Assembly: GCA_013396525.1 (NCBI GenBank)
Contig: VWYX01000921.1
Location: forward strand, 266,695-330,694
Length of the DNA stretch: 64,000 nucleotides
Direction: 5' to 3'
Source of the DNA: Chaetorhynchus papuensis
Lineage: Eukaryota > Chordata > Aves > Passeriformes > Rhipiduridae
Shown: in pieces, positions 14,235 to 23,941 of the stretch
How positions within the stretch are numbered: position 1 is the first letter of the stretch
Layout: the number at the start of each line of letters is the position of its first letter
Notes under the pieces: model-generated
What the model was told of the DNA's origin: nothing
The model's database searches: none
The model's input: only the letters and a program-made list of their open reading frames with translations
Program-made: the position numbers and the translations under genes

Positions 14235-16124
14235 CAGCGCGGGGGGCGCGAGCCGGCAGCGCCCAGGGGTCCTCACGGCCCGGGCAGGGCGAGACCTGCG
14301 GCGGCTCCGGCCCGGCTCGGCAAGGCCCGGCGCTGCCCGGGCCGGCGGTGCTTACCCTGCATGCTGCTGCTGCTGCTGCTGCTGCTGGCGGCGCCCGGCC
14401 CGGGCCCGCTCCCGCTCCCCCCGGAGCCGCCGCTGGGGCTGGGAGTCGCCATTGTGCGCGGAGCGGGAGCAGCGGCGGCGGCGCTGCGCAGGGCCCTCCC
14501 CGGCAGGGCAGGACACACGGCCCCGCCGCCCGTCCGCCCCCGGCTGGGGCCGCGAAACCCCTCCCCGCCGGGGCCCCGCGCCTGCGGCACCGCTGCGGCG
14601 GGGCGGGGGCGGCGGTGGCGCTGCCTCCCGCGGGGGGACGGGGCATCCCCGGGCGGTCCTGCGGCTCCGCTCCGCTCCTGCTCCCTCGGGCCGGGGGGCA
14701 TCGCCCGCAGCCCGTTAGGGGACCCCGCATCGCGCTCGGCCCTGCCAGCCCTTCATCCGGCGGCGCCCGGACATCTGCTGTCCTGTCTCACGTCCCTACG
14801 GCCGGGGAAGCCCCTCGGGGGCCGGCAGTCGGCCCGAGCGGCTTTATCGCATTTCTCATCCTCACCCTAGGGTTAGGACTTCTCCCACACAGGCAGCCCC
14901 TTGCAAACTTCTCCTGACTCCCCCGAGACCACAGGGCACATCTCCTTGCCGTGCTTTCCCGGACACCCGGGGCATGAGCCTCTTCTGCCACCATCAGCCT
15001 CCACCTCATTTTCCTTCTGCTCTTGGCCACTGCTGTTCATGCCAGCACATGGTTTCTGACCATTCCTCTTAACTCCAGCAAACCTACACTGTAGTCGTAG
15101 GGGCAGCACATACTGTGAATTAGAGAAGTGAAATGGTTGCCCCAGAGCCGTGGGCTTTCTCCAGCCTGCTGCATGGTACAGGGGAGTCCCTTTGCCCACA
15201 GGAGGCCTTGTGCCCTCATCTTTGTAACAGAAATAATAGTGACCCCCTTTATGAATGGAGATGGGCTGAGGTAAGAGATGCATGCCCCACATGTTACAAG
15301 TATGAGGACTCTTTCCCTGCTGCTCCATTGCCCAGGCCACCATGGAGGTGATAATACAGCCGTGAACACACACTGGAAGTGCCTCCAGGAGCTGCAAACC
15401 ATCACCCTTTATCCAACTGCAGTGGGGGGAGGAGGTTGGGGCAGGAGCTGCCTCCCCAACCTGCCTTGATTTTTCCTTCTTTCTCTCCCAGTTCAGATCA
15501 TATTGATTCCTCTCGCCGCATGTTAAGGCAAGATTTTTCTTTCCTCATATGTTTTGAACTTAGGAAAGCATCTTCTTCCATCCTAGAGTCTTCTGTTTTC
15601 CCTGCTCCGTTGTGGGGAGGTCAGGGAGGCAGGCTGAAATAGTCCCTGGGGCACAGAGGGAGCCCAGCCTTCTGCCCAACCCTGCTCTGCAGGGAACAAC
15701 TCATGCTCTGTTGAGCTCACCTTTGTAAGGAAGTGGGACAAGAGGTCAGAACTGCTCCCCTCCCTAATCCCACATCTTTCCTCTCTCTTCTCTGTTTTGC
15801 TTAAGCCTTCTCTTCTGCATTAACCCCTGAGTGCAGGTCCAGGGTTGGCACCTCGCAGGCTAAGATGCAGAAACCCAGTGCCTACTGGCAAACACTGGCA
15901 CAAGCTGACTTCCACTTCTGCTTTATGCCACCTACATGTGGTTTGCTTACAATTAGGTAAAGTCATACTTTCCCCTCACTGCAAATTTGGGAGGATCAAC
16001 AATACCTGCTCTGACATGTTTGTGAAACCTTTCCTTAAAGACCTCCAGTGATGGGGATTGTGCCATTCCCTAGCAATCTGTTCTGGTGTACATCCTAACG
16101 TCATCCAAAAGCCTAACTGCAGGG
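14235..16124. repeat. Tandem overlap 1, right copy (1890 bp)
   Basis: Direct copy of 12344-14233. It begins immediately after the N and ends where the sequence runs on into a poly-T tract, so it is the start of the right-hand contig. Apart from the duplicated MAP2K4 exon 1 and CpG island, it holds no recognisable gene. Confidence 0.95.
14356..14452 (-). other. MAP2K4: Second assembled copy of MAP2K4 exon 1 (false duplication)
   Basis: Identical to the exon at 12465-12561, shifted by 1891 bases, with the same donor and start codon. It sits in a direct repeat joined to the first copy through a single N at 14234, so I read it as the same locus assembled twice and not as a second promoter or paralogue. 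A gene model should use only one of the two. Confidence 0.85.
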
Positions 16125-16740
16125 GTTTTTTTTTTTTTTTTAATTTGAAATCTTTTATATCCTGCCCTGTTCGCTATGGCCATGGCCTTCTTCAAAATGA
16201 CCCCTTGGGCACTTGATGTGCAATGATGAACTGCAATGTTTCCCTTTCCTTGCCTCAGCTTTCTCTTCTGCGCATAACATCAATTCATTTCCTTCGGCCT
16301 TTCTTCATGTTTTCTATGCCTCCCAGCATCCTCACTGACCTCCTTTGATGTTTTCTCTGTTCATCTGCATTTTTTGAAGTACAGCATCCCTAGCTAGGCA
16401 TACTACCCCAGCTTGCCTTGCAGGCTACAGCTCCCATGCTCAGGATGGCATTTGCCTTTTCCATTGGTGGTGTTCAGTTTGCTCTCCATTACACTATGGA
16501 CACCTTTTTTTGGGGGGGTGGGGTGTTTTTTGGGTTGGTGGGGGTTTTTTTTGGTTGGTTTTTTTTTATTGGTTTGTTGTTGTTTGGTTGGGTTGGGTTT
16601 TTTTGGAAAACTGCATCCACCCAGTTCTCTCACCTGAACCGGTGTTGCTCACTGCTCATAAAAGTAATGCTGGAAGTTGTATCTGTTGAATATTGCCCTG
16701 TAGATTGCAGGCCATTTCTCCATCTAGTGCTGAATCCTGT
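16125..16740. other. Intergenic DNA with poly-T and a G/T-rich tract
   Basis: It holds no recognisable gene. It starts with a run of about 17 T (16126-16142). From 16505 to about 16608 there is an irregular tract of only G and T apart from a lone A, with several G runs of three or more, on the plus strand; such sequence can form G-quadruplexes and is prone to assembly error. The rest is ordinary AT-balanced sequence. Confidence 0.6.
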
Positions 16741-17160
16741 TGTCTTTGCTGTCGTCAACAGCCTGGAGTAATTAGCAGGTTTAATAAGGCAGTCATGGGT
16801 GTTAATCATCCAGGCTGTTAACTGAAGTAATTAAAAATATCTGGCATCAGAACGGACCCCTGCAAAAATTCATTGAATATGTCCTTCCATTTTGACAAAC
16901 ACTGATAATTAGAACTTGAGGTACAATGATCTCACCAGTTTTACACTCCCCATGCCCAAGAAGGGGTCAGGACAGCCAGTGTTAAAAACCTTCCTAAAGT
17001 CAACGTACATGACATCTGTTACTTTTCACTTTATGCCTAAAAATTTGTGTCACGCCAGGATATGAGAGTGGTTTGTCAGCATTTTTTCCTGATGTGCCCT
17101 TCTCTCTGCAACCAGGACATCATCCACCCCTTATTCTGTACCATTTACATCATGCCTGGA
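16740..17160 (-). mobile_element. Probable old CR1/L3-like LINE fragment, antisense
   Basis: The plus strand reads like the antisense of the 3' coding region of an ancient amniote CR1/L3-type LINE. Phrases such as the 'aacggacccctgc' block near 16850, the 'aaagtcaacgtacatgacatc' type block near 17000 and the following 'gtttgtcagca' block occur in that order in such elements. The copy is old, has many indels and has no open frame. The call is from remembered family patterns only; a repeat-library search would settle the family. Confidence 0.4.
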
Positions 17161-18311
17161 TCTTATACTTTCCAACTTTGTTATTATATACATATATAGT
17201 CATATAACTCTACACGAGCACAGGTATTATTTCAGTAGTCACTGGCCATCCCCACCAAGATGTCTGTTGAGTTCATTTAGTCCATGACTGGTGTATCTGG
17301 AGCAGTCCATGGTAGCTGTGTACTTCAGGAGTACTGTGGCACTGTCATTCAACAACCAATATTACATACGCAATTCAATATTACAGACTGTTCTCACCCA
17401 AACATCAAATCCCCTTGAGGTATGTATCGTGTTTCCCTGTCCCTCTGCATTACCCACCTGGTGCACCCAGGTCCTTGAGCAAAAACAATCACACGGATGG
17501 GTTTGCCTTTGCTTCAGAAATGTGTCCTCTGAAGCTGGTCGATCAGGGAACATGGGACTGCTCCCATTCTCAGGAAGGTGGGCCCCATCCTTCCCTGCTC
17601 CTGGCACCTGACCCACCAGTTAAGGCAACTAAACCCAGAGCCCTTTTGGCAATATCAGCTGTGCAACCATGCATTTGTCTCCAGGTGTCCCTATTGGAAT
17701 TGCAGTCAGGGTTCTGAGGCCAGGAACACACCAAAGCCCCCGAACCCTTGACCTGCCCACCCAGTGTTTTATCACTTTTGATCCAACCTAAACCAATCAA
17801 TGACCATCATGACACAAGGATGCGGGCTATTATGGAATGGGTCACTGTGATGGGTGACTATGGCAGTGTTGTAGTAACATCTCTGGTACAGGCCCTTGGG
17901 AAATGTCCTGGCTCTCAATATCACAGCTTGGCTGCAGGGCTCATCCCTGCTGCCTGTGTTCTTTACAGGTGGAGTTGCCAAAGTGAAGATAAGCTTGGAC
18001 TGCTGTGGGGTAAGTAGCAGATCCAGAGTCATAAGGAGGGAAGATGTTTTGCCTAATATCGAGGAGCAAGTAGCTCAAGTCCTACTCAAGGATACTAAGG
18101 TTCTTGGCCTCCCTCTCATGGGAGAAGTCAGTATTGCCTTCTGCCGATAAAGTCTCCAGTGTCCCTGGAGCGGGTGGTTGGAGGAAGTGCTCGGGATAGT
18201 TGGTAAAGCTTTAAAGCGAACAGCCTCGACCTTTTCTTTGCAGTAAGCACACCCAACACTGAAAGACCTTTTTTATTTCTAAGGCATGTTACCGCCTGAT
18301 TGCTTTGGAAT
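17160..18311. other. Intergenic DNA upstream of TMEM220
   Basis: No gene recognised. A 41-base segment at 17969-18009 has a good acceptor (pyrimidine tract then CAG) and a consensus donor (GTAAGT), but it matches no protein I know. It could be a non-coding or chance exon. The remainder shows no repeat I could name. Confidence 0.4.
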
Positions 18312-18450
18312 TCCATTTAGCTCAGTTGGCCAGATCATGGTGCTAACATGAAGGTTGTGGGTTTCATCCCCGTATGGGCCATTCATTCAAGACTTAGACT
18401 CTATGATCCTTATGGGTCCCTTCCAGCTCAGATTATTCTGTGATTCTGTG
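18312..18450 (+). mobile_element. tRNA-Ile-derived SINE with CR1-like tail (TguSINE1-like)
   Basis: The left part resembles a tRNA-Ile gene. It has an A-box-like stretch tagctcagttgg (18318-18329), the 'ggtgctaa' anticodon-arm region and a B-box-like ggtttcatccc (18360-18370) followed by 'cgtatgggcc'. The right part (about 18385-18450) resembles the CR1 3' end: 'tatgatccttatgggtcccttcca' in pieces, ending in repeated 'ttctgtga'. A tRNA-Ile head fused to a CR1 tail is the structure of TguSINE1, a family described from passerine birds and mobilised by CR1. The B box has lost the usual CG, so this copy is probably inactive. It is not a functional tRNA gene, because arms are degenerate and the CR1 tail is attached. 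Confidence 0.75.
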
Positions 18451-18639
18451 AATTAGAGCAGTAAAGAAAGCCACAGCTGGTAAACCAATCCCTCCTTCCC
18501 ACCGTACCCCTCAGGAGAGACAGAGGGGACTTTTGCCTTCCCTTGCTCTTGTGTCACTGAACTTTGGTCACTCATAGGATTGCCAAACCTTGCCCTTGGA
18601 CAATTCCAGGGATGGGGAAGCCACAGCTTCTCTGGGCAA

Positions 18640-19150
18640 CCTGTGCCAGGGCATCACTTCCCTCGCACTATCGCCGTGCTGACCGCCCCGTCCCAGGCAG
18701 CCCCGCTGGGCTCGGCACAGGCATCAGTGCCGGGATCAGGATCGGGATCGGGATCGGAATGGGGATCGGAATCGGAATCGGAGCCGGGTCCCGCCCCTCT
18801 GTCCCGCCCCCCGGCCCGCCCCGGCCATGGCGGCGCGGCTGTGGCGGCTTTGCAATCTCTTCATGGCCGCCTTCTTCGGGCTGGCGGCCGCCGTGCAGGT
18901 GAGGCCGGGGCTTCCCTCCCGTCCCCTCCGCTCCCCTCCTGCGGAGCGCGGCCCCGGCCGGGCCGGCGGCTGCGGGGTCTCAGTGCGCGCCTCCCGCTGC
19001 AGGTGAACGACCCTGACGCGGTGCTGTGGATGGTGAGTACGGGCCGCCCTTCCCTTGCCCTTCGGCTCCTCCTGCCCCGGGGGTCCCGGCGGCCCCAGCC
19101 GCGCTCCGTTTGTGCCCGTCCGATCCGGAGCCGCCGGAGGAAACGTGCTC
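18640..19150 (+). promoter_or_regulatory. TMEM220: TMEM220 CpG-island promoter with GGGATC-type repeat
   Basis: GC- and CpG-rich sequence surrounds the first two TMEM220 exons. Just upstream of the start codon, 18731-18783 is a short tandem array of hexamers close to GGGATC and GGAATC, in an interrupted order. It is followed by C-rich sequence with possible GC boxes and then the ATG at 18827. No TATA box is seen. The array lies where the core promoter or 5' UTR should be. Confidence 0.6.
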
Positions 19151-22100
19151 CCGGCTTCCAGCTGAAGAGCGGGCAGACGCCGGGAAAACGATGTTGTGTA
19201 CTGCAGCGACGGCTGGAGTCCAACCGTGCTTCCAGGATCTGCCTTATTTCACCCCGGATCTGCACCTGCCCCCGCAGAGCATCGCTTCCCTGTGCAGAGC
19301 ACCCCGAGCTGCTCCCGTTCCTCGTCCCCAGCGCCGCCCTGTGCCCATGGCCCTATGCTCGCCTTGGTCACCAGCGGGACCCGCCTTCTGCCGCTCAGCT
19401 GGGCCTCGAAGGGAAACGGGCGGCGAACCCCCCTCCGGTGCCCGCCCTGCCTCGGGCACACGAGCAGCCCCCGGCCCCGTGCGCCAGGCTGGGAGCTGAG
19501 GGCGGACGGGGACAGTCTGCGTGTGTGTGACAGGAGCTGCTTGCTGGGCAGGGGCTGCCCCTGCGTGCCCTGGGGTGCGTGAGCCCCTCTGACAGCGGCA
19601 CCAGAGGGGGGGCAAAACGCCCCAGTGCAGGTGGAAAGTTTGGGGAGCCCAGGGCCGGGGAGGACCCTGTCCCGTCAGTGCTTTCCCTGGAGGATCGGGA
19701 TTCAGGGAAGGGGCTCTGCAGTGGTTGGTCAGGTCCGTAAGCCAGGAGCGGAGGAACAAGGGCTGGCTCTGGGCTGATGGCCCGGGATTTTGGGTGGTGA
19801 TGGTGAGGATGAGCACTAGCAGTGCCAGGGCATGCCGTATCTGGGATCTGCTGTACTGGGATCTGTACTCTGTGCCTCTGACAAACTGCTGTAAAGGGGG
19901 GAAGTGCTGCTGTGGGTGGGCACTTCTGCTTCCTGACCTTGCTAAGTTTTGCTACCCGGTAGATTTATATGTCATTAACAGGTTGTCTACTTAGTGCCAG
20001 CTGCCCTGACACTGCTTGTCAGCATCAACCCTTCAGTGACAGGTATGATACTGGTGTGCAAAACAGTCTCTGCTCAAATTTTGCCCCCAAAAGGTTGTTG
20101 TTTTGCTTTTTTTTTTTTTTTTTTAATTGAACCACTGATTAAAATTGGGCTGTGTGGAAACACATCCTACTACCTTCTCAGGGCAAAAAGCTGCAGGATC
20201 TGTTTCTACAAAAGCTGGTCATTGCTTTAGGCTGGACATGCTGCAGGTGAGGAGAGGAGCCCTGCAGAAAGCCCAGCTGCTGGGATAGGCCTGCACCCCG
20301 ATTCCAGCTCAAAGCCCGATTGGAGCAGAAGTCTGGAAACAGGCTCTGAACCTGGCTCTGTGTTGACCTTAGCACATTAATTCACTTTGTTTAATTGTTA
20401 TAAATCCGTGGGGGTTTTTTTATCTACCTCATGCAAGAGCAGCTGAGCTTTGCACAGTCCTGTTAAAGTGTTACAGGTCTTGTTCAGTGCCAGGTATGGC
20501 AGCTGCCCCACAGAGCAATGGGAGCAATAGGAACATTCAAAGACTGTGTTTCCAAGGGTGTTTGCTGTGGGGGCTAACGGCAGTTCAGAGGATCATTCAG
20601 ATCAGATTTGTTTCAGGACTTCAGAACATAGTTAAGATTGTTATATTTTAGTTCAGTGGAAATAATTTTACATAAGGCCATTTTATATACACAAAGTGAT
20701 TGTATCTGTTCTGGGTGAATACTTATGCTGACTAAACTAAAATCACACTTAAAAGAGAAAACCTTCAGGAGTGCATGGTATTGTCACAAATTACACCATT
20801 GCAGTCACTTGGCATTCTGGCTACCTTAAGCATATAAAGTGGCAGCATTCCTAAGTCCAGAACTCATGAGGGTTGGTCTCTTGTGGTTTTGAACATTTCA
20901 GGGGAGGTTTATGTGTGTGACAGGCGGCATAATGGCATTTGGCCGGTCAAGAAAATCTGCACATTAAACTCACAGTTAGGTTTTTCCTTGTGTCAAGATC
21001 TGTGGAAAATAAAGATTAGAATAGCACAACTTTTGTAAAACTGCAGGTTTATGTAAATTCACCAAGGGGTATTTGCCATTCAGGTATGTGGAAGATACAG
21101 ATGCTTAGGGTTTACTTTATGCTTCATGATAGTTGCTGACAGTCTGTTTTTTTCCTCAGATAATGATGTTTGGAGGAGCCTCTGTGACCTTCATTCTGGT
21201 GTCTGTATTGTTGGGACCATTGCCTTGGCTTGCTCTTTGTTTGCTTATGCCCAAGGAAACATTTTTCACGAAGAGGAAGGCAGGTAAGCAGTGGGTTTTA
21301 TTTGCCCCTGCCTGAATCCAGCTCACCAGGCCATCTCCTCCTGATGTCACCTTCCAAAACTTTATTTCTGGGCTGTTCCTCTGTTGGTCCAGAGGAATCA
21401 GACCAAAGAGGAGGGACCATAATGCTCCAAACCAGTGACTCCTTGGACTCAGGGAAGTCAACAGTCATTGCTCCCCTGATTGTGGCAGTTAGATTTACTT
21501 GGTCTGGCTTTCAGATACCAGGGCACAAGCACAGTGAAACAGCTTTGTGCTCTTTTCTTGGAGCGGTAAGAGTGGTAATTAATGTTTTAATAACTCCTGA
21601 GGCAATACCAAATGCATGTTTATCTGGCATGGGCTGCTGAGTCCTTGAAACTGCTAGGGATTGAGGAGGAGGGAGAATTTCTCACCTGGACATTCAGGAG
21701 TTGCCTAAAAAGTAGGTGCTTGCAAAGTACTGGCAGCTACTTCTGCACCTAATCACAAAACTGGGATGCTGCTTTGCTCTATGTTAATGAGAGAAATGTG
21801 CTATGGAATGGAAGTCCAGCAGTAGAACAAAAAGTGGAGGCAGGAATTTCTGCAGCTGTTTAGCTGTCATGTCTATTTGAAGATTTGTGGTGTGAAGCAA
21901 AGTTACTCCTTGTAAATACCTTTATAATTATTATCCTAGTAAAATATACTGAACTTCTCCAAAGGAGCAGCCACTACTGCTTTGGAGGCAAAATTTGTAT
22001 TGTCTGAATGTAGACATCTGTTTGTATTATTTTCTGATCTGTTTTTTGGTTGGCTTTTTAGAGAGTTGTCTGGTCTGGTGATTATTACAGTATGGATGAG

Positions 22101-22509
22101 TCTTTGTCGCAGTTCAGCAAAGTAAGTTTTCTCTTTTTTTATAATCCATTCTGATGTTCACATTTAGTGACTAGCTCCTTGAAAACACACAGTTGATTTT
22201 GGTCAAGCATTGGCACAGGCTGGAAGTGTTCAAAAAAACAACTATATGTGGCACTGCACGATAAGGTTTAGTGGGCATGGTGGTATGCAAGGTTGGACTT
22301 GATGATCGTGGAAGTCTTTTTCAACCTTAAAGATTCAGTGATTTGAAGTAACTCTGTTGCATTTGTTCTGGTTTAGGAGTCCCCTGGGAAGAGTTCACTT
22401 GGTTGCTGCAGTTGTTGTTGCCCTGTTCCCCTTTGTTTCGTGGCTGTACATTTATGTGAACAAAGACATGCGAGAGTCTTGGCCAACACACTGCAAAACG
22501 GTGATTTAA
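18827..22509 (+). CDS. TMEM220: TMEM220, six-exon small membrane protein
   Basis: Coding exons: 18827-18898, 19003-19032, 19982-20042, 21160-21283, 22062-22121, 22377-22509. All junctions are GT-AG. Together they make 480 bases, 159 codons plus stop, against about 160 residues in mammals. The start is the ATG after a GC-rich leader, beginning MAARLWRLCN; the signature VNDPDA spans residues 25-30 and the end is WPTHCKTVI, both matching vertebrate TMEM220. Hydrophobic segments lie roughly at residues 10-24, 35-53, 65-85, 97-112 and 121-142, giving about five membrane passes. Function is poorly known; it is an uncharacterised multi-pass membrane protein. It is convergent with ADPRM downstream, as in mammals. 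Intron 5 carries a CR1 piece. Confidence 0.93.
22197..22345 (+). mobile_element. CR1 LINE 3' fragment in TMEM220 intron 5
   Basis: The plus strand shows the CR1 3' pattern: 'ggaagtgttcaaaaaa', 'gtggcactg', 'ggtttagtgggcatggtgg', 'ggttggacttgatgatc', 'tttttcaaccttaaagattcagtgatt'. It is a 5'-truncated copy of about 150 bp. It ends about 30 bases before the exon 6 acceptor. Confidence 0.85.
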
Positions 22510-23941
22510 TTGGGTGGGAGAAAGGCTACAGTAATTATGCTGACCTTACTTGCCTTTGTTTTTGGTGCTTAATGAAAGGTTAGTGTCAGTTTGATAGGAC
22601 CAAAGAACACCTGGCTGCTTCCAGAGAGATTAGCTAAAATGTTGAGGAGCACTGTCAAATCTGAGTGGGGAATTTTTCAATGGAAACTGCTGTTCAGCTG
22701 GCTGCTTCTTACATTTTCCAAGCACCATTGATCCAATGTGCATTCTAATGGTATATTCAAGATATCACATCCATGGATCACTCTCCAATCACCTCACACT
22801 TTGGGAAACCTACTGTTCTGGAACATAAGGGACAAGTAAAGCAAAGACTGTTTTAATAAATGACTATTTACAACCATGGAACTTTCAAATATGTGCCTGG
22901 ATAATCCATTTCAGACGTACTGGAAAATCAAGCAGTCTGTATTTCTGTCCTGAGCTGAAATCATATGTAGAATATAGCTGAAAAAATTATTTTTCCTATT
23001 ATCTTTAACTGAAAATCACTGGTTTTACTGAGTAATAAACACTGTATTTTAAAGAAAACTCAGTGAAAGCCTCCGTATCTTTTTATTTTCTGGGAGATGC
23101 ATATTCAAGCGTGTCACCAGCAGATGTGGGCACTGTCACAGCTCTGCTGCCGCTCACCTAATTTTTCTTGGAAAGCAGGACCCACGCAGCAGCAAGCATG
23201 TCCCACTATTCATCCTGGAGAAGGAAGCACAGGTGGATACACTGGACTCAGGAGCTGGCTGGGACAGAGCCAGGACAGCTCCAGGCGTAGCACACAACTC
23301 CCTTTATTTGGGTGGGTGTCAGGGCTCGCTCTGTCGGCGCTGCTGCAGGTGATTTCAGCTGTGCACACACGGCACAGCCCGAGTGTCTGCAGCATTCCAT
23401 GGTGCAGCACAGATGGTCTCCATTCTCCTTAGGCTTAGCTTTTTCTGAGGATTACTCCAGTCTTTTAAAGCAATGTTGGAAGACTGAATTAGGCTACAGG
23501 GTGGATATATTCTGCCAGACACAAGACCTCACTGTGATGTTCACAGAAAATAAATAAATTGAGATGTGGCTGGGCAGGTACAACTCTGCATGCTTTAATG
23601 CTTGCTGAGAGAATAGCAGTGGGGCTTTTTTTGAACAGTATTTGTTATATGGTTTGCATCTTTTCACAGTAACAATCCAGTCTGAATTGGGTGTTTCAAA
23701 TCAACATTCTGCATTGAAATATATTTTATTTCAGTTACTGGCCTTCTCTATTCTCCAGAAAGAAATCAGGTGTTTTCTTACAGAAACATAATTCCTAAAA
23801 TTCTGTATCCAAGAGAAAAATGTCTGAGCTAAAGCAATTAAGGATCAGCCATGCACAGCTTTCTAAAAGCAAACAGCTGAATCTCCTATGGTTTTGTCCG
23901 AGTCCTTCCTGAAGAAGAGCAATCTGTATTTGCCCGGTATT
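22510..23941. other. Convergent 3' UTR region of TMEM220 (+) and ADPRM (-)
   Basis: The two genes face each other here with 1432 bases between stop codons. On the plus strand AATAAA occurs at 22855-22860, a good candidate for the TMEM220 polyadenylation signal, and another at about 23034. On the minus strand AATAAA (seen as TTTATT) occurs near 23730, suitable for ADPRM. No other gene is recognised. Confidence 0.6.

Noticed and set aside
18312..18385. A tRNA-Ile gene
   Set aside because: The B box is altered, the arms do not pair well and a CR1 tail follows; SINE explains it better.
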